A DNA stretch of 64,000 nucleotides, taken from contig JAGVVL010000001.1 of the NCBI GenBank assembly GCA_018287875.1, positions 372,001-436,000 on the forward strand, in the 5' to 3' direction. The stretch is from Nigrospora sphaerica (lineage: Eukaryota; Ascomycota; Sordariomycetes; Amphisphaeriales; Apiosporaceae). Numbering within the stretch: position 1 is the first letter of the stretch; the number at the start of each line of letters is the position of its first letter. Position numbers and translations under genes: made by a program. Of the stretch, positions 21,955 through 32,794 are shown piece by piece. The notes beneath the pieces were generated by a model. The model did no database searches and was not told the DNA's origin. It saw only the letters and a program-made list of their open reading frames with translations.

Positions 21955-23794
21955 TTACGCCGGGTAGTAAAAGGCCTGGTTGACGGGCGCCTCGTAGACC
22001 ACCTGGCGCATGCGGCTTTCGAAGAAGTCGCGGATCCGGTCGAGGCTGTAGCCGGCGTTGAGGGCGAGCTGCAGCATGATGCGCGCCTGGTCGGCCCCGA
22101 CATAGCTGGCTCGGAAGCTGGGGAGGGTCGCTCGTATTAGCTCCACCTCAGCACAGCCCCCCCAGAATAAAGAGAGCCCGAAGGATAAGGGGAAAAGAAG
22201 GAGAAGCTTACATCGGCCCTGGCAGGCGGTCGGGGACGCCGGTGCCTGTCACCGGCCGCGGAACCGCGACGGTCGGTACGCCGCGCGCATAGAGGTCGGC
22301 GGCAGCCTCGCGGGCGTCAGGGCTCAGCTGGGCGGCGCCCGGCCCGAGAATAACGATGCCTCTATTTTTCCGACGATCGAGCACGTCTTTAGCATGTTTC
22401 GTCCCCCGCCGTCTTGGCGTGCGGACAAGGGCGGTCAGACTTACTTGGCGCCGTTGGCGACGGCAGCGTGCATCAGCGAGGCGTCAAAGCCCTCTACAAC
22501 CGTCGAAAAGATATATCAGACGCTGGCCTAGGTAAAGGCGAAGCAAAAAACAGAAGAGGAAGGGGAGGCAGCGGCCGTAGAAAAGAATAACTAAGAAACC
22601 CACGATGGCTATAGAGCGTGACGACGGCGGGCAGCTCCGTCGTGTTGGCCAGGTCGAAATAGGGCCGGCCCGTCGGGTACGCGGGCGCGAAGAAGTAGTA
22701 GGGCTGACCGGCGAGGAAGACGCCGAGGTTGCCCTGCTCGGGCGCCTTGAAGGTATCGGGCGTGTTGGCGTTGAGCTTGGTCGAGTAAAAGATGGACGTG
22801 ATTCTGCGAATGCGTTCGATATTATGAGTTATCTGGGATTTTGGCCAGGGCTGGCCGCCTTTCATTTACTACTCGGAGGGTGAAAGGGGGTAGGGGGGCG
22901 GAAAGAAAAAGAGGATAAAACATTACCGGTCGTTAAATGCAATCAAACCCCCGCGGTCCCGCGACCACGGCGACGCCGCTGCCGCCACCGCCTGGAAGAA
23001 GTTGGAGGGCCCGTCGGGCGATATGTACGTGGCGGGCCGCATGGCGCCCGTCGCGACGAAGGGTTTGGAGCAGTTGAAGGTGAGGTCGACGCCGAAGGCC
23101 TGGTAACATGTTAGTTTCACCCCTCGGGAGTCAACGTCTCCTTTTTCCTGGACACCGCGCCAGAGTGTTTATGCTTGTCTCTCCGTCCGTCCGTCCGTGT
23201 GTCTGTCTGTCTGTGGGTGCGCTCACGTGTCCTTAACAACAACAAAAGCAAAGCCAGAACACTAAAACCTATCCACGTACCGTCTCTTCGAGCGTGTTGG
23301 TGCCGTGGAACATGATGGCACCGGCGACGTCGGAGGCGGGCGCGCAAAGGTGGCGGTTGGCGCGGCGGCTGATGTCAAGGTAGAGGGACGAGTTGAGGCC
23401 GGCGCTGCCACCGCGGACGCCCAGGTCGACGACGGCGAGCTGCGCGACCGCCAGCACCTCGGTCGCGTTGCCGATGAGGTCGGCCGGCGTCGGCCCGCGC
23501 CCCGAGCCGTAGATGACGTTGTCGAGCCGGCTATAGTTGGACGCCGACAGGATCGTGCCTCCCGTGTTGTAGATGCTGGTGGGGGGAGACATACCCTTTT
23601 AGCCCCCGGTCGAAAGAGAAAAAGCGCTTTCCTGGTTGTACAGTGGGGGGAGGCCGGGAGGCCGGGACTTACACGACTTTGGGAAGTGACGCGTTCGTCG
23701 AGATCCATTCGAGGTCGTGGTCATACCCCAACGCCGCCGCACCGGTCGCCCAAGCCAGGGCGCAGCTCGACAGGACGAGGCGCTTGAGGAACAT
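21955..23794 (-). CDS. Secreted type II L-asparaginase homologue with Asp-to-Asn at the active site
   Basis: Seven exons (23794..23673, 23575..23281, 23099..22927, 22803..22604, 22493..22445, 22361..22212, 22117..21955) give 383 residues; all phases agree. Signal peptide: MFLKRLVLSSCALAWATGAAA. The family motifs are clear: NTGGTIL (first catalytic Thr) near residue 45, GAMRPATYISPDGPSNFFQA, the Lys block FYSTKLN, and QGFDASLM. The second signature, normally HGTDT(M/L)EET, reads HGTNTLEET at residues 131-139. The Asp that binds the substrate amino group and completes the Thr-Asp-Lys triad (Asp90 of E. coli AnsB) is Asn134. Relatives hydrolyse asparagine to aspartate and ammonia outside the cell; this one may be weak, altered in specificity or inactive. 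An in-frame ATG at 23863 could add 23 residues. Confidence 0.9.
23182..23216. repeat. Tetranucleotide repeat in an asparaginase intron
   Basis: Consecutive CCGT units followed by CTGT/GTCT units inside the second intron of the asparaginase gene. It is a simple-sequence tract likely to vary in length. Confidence 0.8.
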
Positions 23795-23924
23795 CTCGAT
23801 CAGGCGGGTTTCCGATGGTTCTGCCCGGTTGTTGGTGGTTTTTGCCAAGACGTAGGGCCGCAAGTGAGCCTAGGGAGAGTGACGCCTTGTCTTCTGGCCT
23901 GTGTTCATGGTCGCGCATCTCGGG

Positions 23925-23931
23925 CTTTATA
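23925..23931 (-). promoter_or_regulatory. TATA box of the asparaginase-like gene
   Basis: TATAAAG on the minus strand, about 130 nt before the chosen ATG and 62 nt before the alternative upstream ATG. Confidence 0.45.
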
Positions 23932-24334
23932 GCGTGCCCGCCACCCCATCGCCTATACCCCGGATCGAACAATTTTACTAGCGCGCATATGCCGAACGTA
24001 TTGACTGTGTGTTGTCGTGATCCACCGGTTCCGAACCCCACACGAAGTCCTATCAATCCCCGCCTCTCCGACGCTGATCCAGACCCTCCTATCTCCCACC
24101 CCACAGCCTTATCTTTGGCCAGCGACTTCGGGCTTGGCGGGGCAACTTGATGATTGCCAAGCTCGGCGTCGCTGCGCTGAGTTAGGCCGTGTGTACAGGA
24201 TCAAGGATGAAATGTTTTGGCCGCGAGTAAAGGGAAAACGAGCCGTCTCGCTAAACCCATTCACACGGGAACTGTAAAATACAAGACTATAGGTGTAAAC
24301 CGAAACTCGGTTCCCATACCGCGAGAGGCGGAAA
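23932..24334. other. Intergenic between asparaginase and M20 genes
   Basis: Upstream region of the asparaginase gene joined to the 3' flank of the M20 gene. No gene or structured element seen. Confidence 0.4.
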
Positions 24335-25824
24335 TCATACGGACAGTGCACTGCCGGCCTCTTTCCCCTTGAAATTTTCCTCCCACTCCCTCTTGACCCG
24401 GCCCAGCAGGCCCTCGACTGTGAGCACGTCGACGGCAACGCCGGCGAGGGCCTTGGCAACGCGCAGGGCGCGGGAAAAGGCCTCGCGGGTGCCGCTCGCG
24501 AGGGCGAAGTCGGGGCTGTGGGGGCCGTTGCCCTCGGGGCCGGGCGGGATGGCAAAGCCGGGGCTCAGGCTGGGCAGCGCGTGGCTGACGTCGCCCTGGT
24601 CGGTGCTGGCGCCCGAGAGGCCACGGAGGGCGTCGAGCTCGGGGTCCGTCGGGATGGGGCCGGCGGGGGGCGCGAGGGCGTTGAAGCGGCGCGTGTAGGC
24701 GGCGCCGAGGGCGCGGTTGGGCGCGTGGTCCTTGTAGGCGGTGCCGCGGCGCAGGTCGAGCGTGGCGCCTGTGGCGACGGCGCCCGCCTCGAAGCACGCC
24801 GTCACCTTGGCCAGCAACGCGTCGAGCCGTGCCTGTGTGCGCGCGCGCGCCACAAAGGTGCCGGCTGCGTGCGCGTGGATCACGTTGGGCCGCAGCCCGC
24901 CGTCGGTGATGTGGCCCTGGATCACGTCGCCCGGCATCGTCTGCTGCCGCAGCACCGACAGCGCGTTGTATGCCGTCACCAGCGCGTCCAGCGCGTTGAT
25001 GCCCAGCCACGGGTTCGCCGCCGCGTGCGATTCGCGCCCCCGGTACGCCACCCTGAGGCTCTGGTACGCCGTCGTGCTCATGAGCGCGTGGTCCGGGATC
25101 GTCCCCGGGTGCGAGATGAGGCTTACGTCCACCTGGTGGTCCCGGAATGCGCCACGCTCGAGCAGCTTGATCTTGCCGCCGCCGCCTGCGAGGGGTTAGT
25201 GGCGGGATCCCGTAGGAACTGGAAGAACGAGCGCCAGGTGGGACGGGACCAACTGACCTTCCTCTGCCGGTGTCCCAAATAGGACCACTTTACCCGCCAA
25301 GTCGTGGCGCTCCATCACCTCGGCTGTCGCCAGGGCACCGGCAACCGAGGCTATCGCGATCAGGTTGTGTCCACAGGCGTGCCCCATTCCCTGCAGCGCA
25401 TCTGGTCCTTCGCGTCAGCAAGGCGGGCCCAGTTCTTCTTGCCTGCTTCTCGGAGCGGCCGCTTACCCATCTCAGCGTTGAAAGAAATCACCGGGCCCTT
25501 CTTCCGGCTGTCCCAAACCGCCACCCACGCCGTTTCCATGCCGTAGGCGGACGGAGTGACGGTCCAGCCGCCGCGCGCCCTCATGAATGATGTCAGCGTG
25601 GCGTGAGCCATGTACTCTTTGAAGCCCAGTTCCGGGTTATCGTGGATCTTCTTGTTCACAGCCCATAGCTCATCCGCGATTCCGTCAAGAAAATCGCTGA
25701 TATCGGCGAGATATTTGGGCGCCGCATCCAACTCGGCGGCGGCGTTGTCGTCGGGCTGACCGGGTGGGGCCAGACCGGCATCTTCGTAGTCCACGAGGAC
25801 AAAGTCATCGGAGTCGAGCTGCAT
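24335..25824 (-). CDS. Peptidase M20 family amidohydrolase (PM20D2/ACY1L2-like)
   Basis: Exons 25824..25467, 25401..25258 and 25185..24335 give 450 residues, the usual length for this family. An in-frame ATG at 25998 would add 58 poorly conserved residues. The entry helix ELWAVNKKIHDNPELGFKEY is typical of M20 amidohydrolases. Metal-site motifs follow in order: AEMDALQGMGHACGHN across the first splice, FGTPAEEGGGGKIKLL across the second, and the dimerisation-domain signature GRESHAAANPWLGINALDA. A final PHSPDFALASG supplies the last His. M20D enzymes use two metal ions to cleave amide bonds of N-acyl amino acids or dipeptides; the substrate here is unknown. No signal peptide, so cytosolic. 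The asparaginase homologue is next to it on the same strand, but a joint role is speculative. Confidence 0.88.
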
Positions 25825-27125
25825 GTTGATGGTGCGGGAATGGCCGCTTCCAATGACTCTTCGTATTCTGGGTTTCGCTCGACGTCCGGATGACTCGGGC
25901 ATCGTTGGTTGTCGGACGTCGGCCGTTATCTCCACAATGCCGCAGTTTTGCCGGCTGTCCGAATCGGGTGTTCTGGTATCAGTTTTAGTGCGGGGCATGA
26001 CGTCGCGACATTAGTGCTCTTACCTGAGTTCAGCCCCTTTTTAGGACATGGCCGAACCTTCCCACCACCATCGACTCCAAATCACACATTTGGGTTGCTA
26101 AGACAACAACAGACAAACACAAGACAGGAAAGACTGTTACTATCCTCTCTCCGCCATTGCCAATGTTCGATATGCTGCGCACTGTACACTTTTAGCTGCA
26201 ACTAAAACTGTAAGCGACCCCGTTAAGCGAGCCGCTGCAAAATAGCGGATCCCAAGGGGAGAGGACAACTCCGCCCTCGATGTCTGTGGTACGACCCACG
26301 TCGAGACCCGTTCCAGTTTCGATCCGCCGAAGCCTTATTGGCGCCGCTCCAGCACTTGCGGAGAAATCCTCCAGGAATTGCGAACGTTGGGGACCGTCCC
26401 GAAATAGGTGGCCAGTTGATGGGGCCGGACCACGCCGAATTATCTGGTCCCTCTAGTCCGGCGGACCGCTAGCCGCTCAACGGTTTAACGCGCCGCCGGC
26501 CTACGACAAGAGGGCTGAGGAAATTGACATGGAAAGTGTACCCGATGTCCCTCACGAATCGCGGCCTTGAAACAGGCGCAACCGGGGAGATGGGATTCTA
26601 GTAGCGATGTTGATGTGTTCTAGTCAGAGGTGTTGTTCCCTGTCAGGGAATAACATTGTTCGGATGCTTTGCGCCCCGTCCGCCGATCTTTGGCGTGCGA
26701 ACATACTCCTTGTTTGATGGACCTCCCCCGAGGTCCCATGTCCCAGAGAGTCTACGGAAGACCCATTGCTCATGAGAATGGATGTCCAGTGAACCTCCAT
26801 AATGGGTCCATGAACCCCGGTTAAGATTGTGTACGTACATACCTTGGTCGGAGCAACCTTGCAGGGCTTTCCCATCTTTGTCTCAAGAGGGAGCCGTTCA
26901 CATTGATTCAGCGTACGCAATGCACTGGCCTTGTGACGAATATACCAAGTACCGCTAGTCTCATGGAGCTGCCCGTTCGGGTGATATCGCGATCAATGTC
27001 GGCTTTTCCGGTTCATGATTTCCTTGGTTACGTCATCGGTATTCTAGTTAAAAGTCGGGGTCGACGAGGATGGGGAAATTCTAGGCGGGCAATGTCAGGT
27101 AGCAGTCTGGTAGGTGTGCAAAGGT
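25825..27125. other. Intergenic, no gene seen
   Basis: Contains the M20 upstream region (including the optional 58-codon N-terminal extension to 25998). Past 26200 there are only short unrelated frames. No repeat or RNA gene recognised. Confidence 0.4.
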
Positions 27126-27233
27126 ATGTACAAGCAGCTGCGACAACAGCAACAATCGGACGCCCGGCCGTCCTTCCTGTACACGCTGCCCGACGACGGC
27201 TACGAGGGCTCGGGCGGCGGTAGTAATAGATAG
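27126..27233 (+). other. Possible 35-codon coding fragment
   Basis: A short frame with Gln-rich start (MYKQLRQQQQ) and coding-like third-position GC sits in otherwise AT-richer DNA. It encodes LPDDGYEGSGGGSNR at its end. It may be the last exon of a lost gene or a chance frame; an in-frame stop lies seven codons upstream of its ATG. Confidence 0.25.
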
Positions 27234-27453
27234 CTGGCATGAAAAGCAGTCCGTTGACGGAATCCGTCTAAATGACTCTTTCGAATAGTTTGAATCATAT
27301 TATAAACTTGGATGCAATGGAGAATTCTCATCCTCCACGCAGAAAACTAGCCGTTAGTTCCAGGTCATTTCTTTTACTGCAATGTTTCCAGATGGAGCCG
27401 TTAAATAGGTACTAGTACACTACATGGCAAATATGCCTTCAAGGGAGAAGTTC

Positions 27454-28591
27454 TCAGGACCTTAGTATCTCACTTAGTTCTTTCAGCTTTACCGGCTTGG
27501 TTAGGAACAGGTCGATGCCGCTCTCAAAGGCTTCCTTCTGCATGTCGGCCGATACCAGGCCCGTCAGCGCGAACACGGGGCAGGCCCTCGCCGCTCTGGC
27601 GTCGCGCTCGTGGGCTCGGATCTGCTGTGTGGCCCCGAGGCCGTCGAGCCGCGGCATGCTGATGTCCATCAAGACGCAAGCGAACGGCCGGGCTTGGGCC
27701 TTGAAGACTTCCACCGCCTCCACGCCGTCCGTGGCCGTGAGGAATGTCCGTCCCAGCTTTTTCATGTAGGCGCAGAGGATCCCCAAATTTATCGAGTTGT
27801 CGTCGACGAGCAGAAACTCGAAAGCTGGGCGAGCCTCGGGTTTCGGCGAGGGCGGCATCGACAGTGAAAACGGGCGCGGCGGGAGGAACTTGGGAGTGAG
27901 AGCGGGTGCCTTGCTTGGAGGGCGGGGCTCGGGTTCCGGCGAGGGTGCGGATTCCACGGGCGGAGTGCGAACGGGAGGGAAATGCGATGTGGGTTGCTTG
28001 TTAATAGAACCTGAAGCAGAAGGACGGAACCCACCAAGGCTTCGATTCGACGAGGAGGTCGCCAGGGGATCTGCTAGCAGGCCTAACGCTCCGGGTGAGC
28101 GTGGCGACGTGGAAAAGACTGCCGCGCTTTGCGTATCGAGCCAGCGATTGAAAGCGTACACCAACACCTTGGCGAGCTTTCGAGGACCAGTGCTGCGGGA
28201 ATGTAGTCAGTAAGTCAAAAGCACGGGAGGAATCAGGGTGGAGAACGCACGGCTGTGAGATGAACTCGAAGATGCCGTCAGTCTCTAGCACGCAGTCCAT
28301 TGTCCGCGAATGCGCCGTGGTAGCATTGGGACAAACAACGACGACAGGAGGCCAAGCTGCCGGCTCGTACAGCCTTTGGTTCTCGGTCAAGGCTGCTTCC
28401 GTCAACAAGACAATGTCTGGAGCAGCCCCCTCTTCAGACAACGCAGGGACAATCTCCATCCCCAGCCAATCCTTGCACACTTTTGCGGTCGCTGACAGCG
28501 CGACCTCGGCTTGATCCTCGCCGCTATCATAACCGAGACCAGAATTTGCTCGCGGGGACCCGATTAAATGCACTCGAAGCCCCTTGATCAT
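27454..28591 (-). CDS. Receiver (REC) portion of a hybrid histidine kinase, separated by an in-frame stop
   Basis: Exons 28591..28251 and 28192..27454 encode 359 residues if translation starts at the ATG at 28591. The first ~130 residues (IKGLRVHLIGS; CKDWLGMEI; PDIVLLTEAAL) are the inactive receiver-like linker seen between kinase core and REC in fungal hybrid kinases. A disordered Pro/Ser linker follows, then a complete receiver: FLLVDDNSINL acidic pocket, phosphoacceptor Asp in VLMDISMPRLDG near residue 288, Thr in FALTG and Lys in LTKPVKL. The frame is the same as that of the kinase directly upstream; only TAA at 28606-28604 and four further codons lie between them. It is most likely the C-terminus of the same protein or of its recent ancestor. 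Confidence 0.85.
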
Positions 28592-28603
28592 CTGTTTTTG
28601 CTT

Positions 28604-31340
28604 TTAAAACTCCTCTTGCTCTTTGCTCGTCGTTTCGTATTCGATATGTTGCATGGGAAGCGTAACAGTGGTGACGGTTCCCACACCGAGCTCACTCTGG
28701 ATGGAAATCTTACCACGTAGAGTTGAAACCAACTTCTTCACTAAGCTTAGTCCCAGTCCCGTCCCGGCGCTCAGCATATCCTCTTGTGCGAATGGTTTGT
28801 AGACATCGTGGGTGAGGAAGTCTTTCGACATGCCTTTCCCCGTGTCCCCCACGACGATCTTAATCATACGCTGCGTGACACCGCGTACCTTGCTGGGGGA
28901 TGCCTCTCGTGACAAGGATACCTTGACCCATCCCGATTCTGTGAACTTGAGAGAATTGCCCAGGAGGTTCATAACAATCCTTCGAACAGCACCGGCGGAG
29001 GCATGGCAGACGTAGGTGTCGCTCGGCTCGATGTCAAGGTACATGAACACGCCCGGAGATATCTTGGCCGCCTGAGCGTGTATGCGGGTTCCGTTGTGCC
29101 CATTGAGAGCTGTCCGGGGTTCCATTGCCGCGCTTGCCTCAAAATCGGGATCGGCAGCGGTCATCGGGACGCCGTACTTTGACAAGCCAGTTGACGAACG
29201 CTGGAAGCCGGCAAAAACACTCTCTACGACTTCTTCCACGAGCTGGTCCAGCCTGATGTCCGACAGCTGAGCTTGCATTCCGTCTTCGACGGAGCCACTC
29301 CGGCCGCGCAAGCCGCGTGCCCTGTCTTTGCCCCTCGACGCTGATGTGACAAAGTTGTTGATCTTAGAATATTCGAGAAGATGGTCCACCGTGTCAATGA
29401 GCGTTCGGCCGCACATCTCCATGGTGTGTAACACGTTCCCCTGAAACGTATCTAACCGCGTATCGGCCAAAAGCTCGGGGCTGAGAACCAATCCATGGAG
29501 GGGTGACCGCAGCTCGTGTGACAGGGAGTTCAGAACATCCGACTGAGCTCGCCAAAAGGTTTGCGTTATGAAACGGTGTACCTCGGCCATTGTCAGCATG
29601 CCGAAAGCTCGGAGATAACTGAGGTCGCCCGTCCTGGTAAACACGCGGCTGTTGCTGTGGGTGCATGCCAGACTGCCGGCAAACCATCGTTGTTTCTTAT
29701 CGTCCCAGACGGGCGCGAATGCTATGCTGCGGGCCCTAGGAAAGGCAGTGACCAGCAGCTCAGCGACCCGGCTTCTCGTCAACCGCCTGCGGGAGTATCG
29801 CCTGCGCACACTGGGCAAGTCTTCCGGTGACCCAGGGTTGAAACCATCTTCAGACGAGTCGCTGGATTGAAGCGCGCCGTGCTCGTCAAACTTGAAAATT
29901 TTGCCATGCGGATACCTCTTCAGCAGCGAAGAGAGCAGCCCCTTTAGTATCTCCGGTGCTACGTACGCCGTATTGGCAGCACCAGTATCAGAGGGCGTAG
30001 CTTCGGAAATCCCCAGGACTTGGCAGGGTTCATCGAGTGGGGAGTGTGAGGCGGATGACAGTTCATCGCCGCTCGAGGTAGTGACGGGATCCGAGGAATG
30101 GTCGGGATTCCCAGGCACACCGACAAGAGAGCCGAAAGCCCCCGAGCTTGCATCGACGTAGACCCCACAGTCGGCGTCAAGGCTCGCACGTACAACACCG
30201 GCAGTCCGCATGCAGATTTCGCCAATCGAGGCTGAGTCGTGGCCGACAGACCAAGATGATGGGGAAGAGTCGGGCGCCGCCGTTGGGTTTCGCAGATATT
30301 GGCTAGGCCGAGCAATGGCCGTCGCAGCGCCGTCGTCGTCACCCTTATTGCCCGTTGACGTCGTTCCACCATGCGCACCATCGCCGAGGGCGGTGAGAGT
30401 TGGAGAGGAGGCACTGGGGCGAAGGCAAGGCGCCTGTAGAAATCCGTTGTCGCCGGAGAGCAAGGCACCCAGAAACGACTTTTCCGTTCCGCCGGCCGTT
30501 TCGTTGCAGTCGAGAGCGCTTGGGATACCTCGAGCGTCGAGATTTGGTGTGGAGTGAACACGTCTAGAACCATCATGGAGGTTGTCGTGCTTGTCTAGAA
30601 AGGACGTGATGCCGTTCATCATGGCGTCGGATCGTTTTAACGAAACAGTCGCGCGGCGGGACTCGAGATGCCCCATAACGGTACGGGCAACGTCGCGTAT
30701 CACGGCCTCCAGCTCCGCATCCGGGACCACTTCCTCAGGAATGGGTTCGTCATGGAGCACGCAGTACACGCCGATATTGACGCCCCGCGATGAGCGAATC
30801 AGAGCGGCGGCGTAGAAGCGAGCAGGCGAGCCTGGGAGACAGTATGGTTTAGTATCGAAGCGCGTGTCGGCCTGTAGATCACGGATGATGGTGATGGGCA
30901 GATGGGAAGAAGCAGAGGACTCGTCACGAGTTAGGGCCCATTCGCAGAAGCCGTGGACTCGGGGGATGGCCGTCTGGCATAGCCACAGCGATTCGCCGTG
31001 GCTCTCTGCCTCGGCAACGTTGGGGGTCAGCGTCAGGGTCGGAGTGGCCTCGGCAACAACGTACTGCCATTTTCGGTCGAAGATGGAGACGAGAGAGCGC
31101 GAGGTCCAGGTACGCCAGAATCCCAACTGGGCAAGCGATGTGAGGATGGGATCGGGGGATCTGCGCAACAGCGAGCTCGGCAGGGGATGGGCCTGGTCGT
31201 TGTATGTGATGTTGTCGAGAAGCGTGGGATCGTACCTGCGTTGCACCCGTCGTCAGCCCTACTTACGCCGGCTTTTGCTGCCGCGCCCGGGGATACCTAC
31301 TTGAGCAGCTCACGCTCACGCGCGTACTCGGACACGCGGG
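28604..31340 (-). CDS. Hybrid-type sensor histidine kinase with N-terminal GAF-like region
   Basis: Main exon 31235..28604 (877 codons); a first exon ending at 31301 supplies SEYARERELLK before a 65-nt intron. The true start codon was not found: the first-exon frame has no ATG for over 400 bases, so another 5' exon is likely and the right boundary given is approximate. The GAF-like sensor region (LAQLGFWRTWTSRSLVSIFD; YVVAEATPTLTL) is followed by a disordered stretch, a HisKA box NSLSHELRSPLHG with His near residue 575, the N box NLLGNSLKF, G1 DTGKGM, F box YKPFAQED and G2 GTGLGLSLVKKL. Such kinases pass phosphate from His to Asp and then through a Ypd1-like phosphotransfer protein. Translation stops at TAA 28606-28604 before the receiver. 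Confidence 0.88.
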
Positions 31341-32175
31341 TGCCCCTTGTAGTGTCTCCAGAGGGGCTTATCTGGGACCGGTTTGGGCTGGGTCGATTCG
31401 GAGAGGGCACGGCGACGAGAGAGGAGCTGCAGCCAAGGAATAGGGCGTGGAACGCCACAACATCAACAAAGAGGTCCGAAGTTTCGCCACCGCCAAGCCA
31501 TTGAAGCAGGTTGGTTGGCACACAAACAAAGCACAAGCGGGTAGGCGGTGTTTGACGACAATGCCCCCCGGATGGGCTCGTATAGGAGTCCGGTGTGCCA
31601 GGCGGATGCCAGCTACCGAGGGCCGGCAGGGGACCTAGGCGTCCTAGGCCTGGTGCTTCGGGAAGGGATGACGGGTCGTGAACTAATACATAGCGGGCAA
31701 CTACGTGATGTAGTCGACATGGAAGCTCTTCGTGTGGCCCCACTAACCGCCACGTTATCCGAGCGGGTGGAGGGACGCCACACCCCTAGCGTGCCCGGCA
31801 ACCACGGTTCGCCTATATTTCCGTTACGCAGTACACGGTGCACGCATCCGTGTTGAACACGGCAGCAGGGGGGCCAATATGATGGCGGGGGCTTTAGTGT
31901 TGGCGTCTCCCATTAACCTCGAAAAAACAAACGCGCTCCAAGAAGTTCAAGTCCATTTGGTAGGAAAAAGGTCGTATTGTTAGCAGGTTTCGTGGCGCCA
32001 TCGCAGCATACACACAACAGTTACACCATCCAAATCGTCACGTTAGGCGGCACACGCCGTACGCGATACCAAAACCGTACCGTGCCTGTCGTGGTTATTC
32101 GCGCGCGCTGCTCTCAATTTCTTGGCGTAGACCAAGCCGCAAGGGTTACAAAGGCTGCGCGGTCCCTGTGGCCCA
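31341..32175. other. Intergenic; probable upstream exon and promoter of the kinase
   Basis: The kinase first-exon frame stays open on the minus strand to about 31743 but encodes no family-like sequence beyond SEYARERELLK. I could not place the initiator exon. Nothing else recognisable. Confidence 0.35.
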
Positions 32176-32794
32176 TCACGCCACACTGGTGTTTCCATGT
32201 GGTAACACTGGACGCACCGCTTCGGCCTGACCTTGGACTGTGAAAAGAAGCCATTCGTTAGGCGGCGGTTGCTTTGGGCGTTGGGCGGGCGGAATTTCCC
32301 AGAAGACAGGAAGAGAGGGACATACGCGTTTACGTTTGCAGCGTAGCCCGGGAAGCGCCGCCCGCGGCGAAGGGAGCAGCCGCCCCTGCCGCTGCGACGC
32401 CGCCGAGCCTCGTATGGACCATAGTTGGCGGGTGACCTCCTGCGAAATATTATACATGCCCCTCAGCTCGGCGGAATCGAGAGAGACGCCCCGGGCCAGG
32501 AGGCGGTGTAATTCCTCAGCCGCCTCGGCGAGAACGCCAGCGGTCTGGCAGACCTGGATCACGACGTCGTGTGTAAGTTTGCGTACTCTGCCTGCGGCTC
32601 ACGGTAGCATCCACAAACGGATGGCGATGCGTGCTTACGTGGTGAAGACCGGTGGTCAGTGGTGTTGCGGGCCTGGCGTCTGCGACAGCACAGCAGGTGG
32701 GGGTGGCTTGGAAGTATTTGTCAAACGTTGACTCGACCAGGGACACGGGCGTCGAATGGCTGGCGGCCATGGCTTGAGTGCGAGTAGAAGACAT
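32176..32794 (-). CDS. Hypothetical small protein
   Basis: A two-exon model, 32794..32639 and 32553..32176 (intron GTAAGC...CCAG, 85 nt, phase 0), gives 177 residues. Exon 1 opens MSSTRTQAMAASHSTPVSLV. Exon 2 has a believable amphipathic helical stretch (GVLAEAAEELHRLLARGV; SAELRGMYNISQEVTRQL), after which the sequence turns basic and low in complexity, so the 3' part or a further intron is doubtful. No family recognised. It shares orientation with the histidine kinase 0.9 kb downstream but shows no link to it. Confidence 0.4.

Noticed and set aside
21955..25824. Asparaginase and M20 genes as a joint nitrogen-scavenging unit
   Set aside because: Adjacency alone does not show co-function; one is secreted and possibly inactive, the other appears cytosolic.
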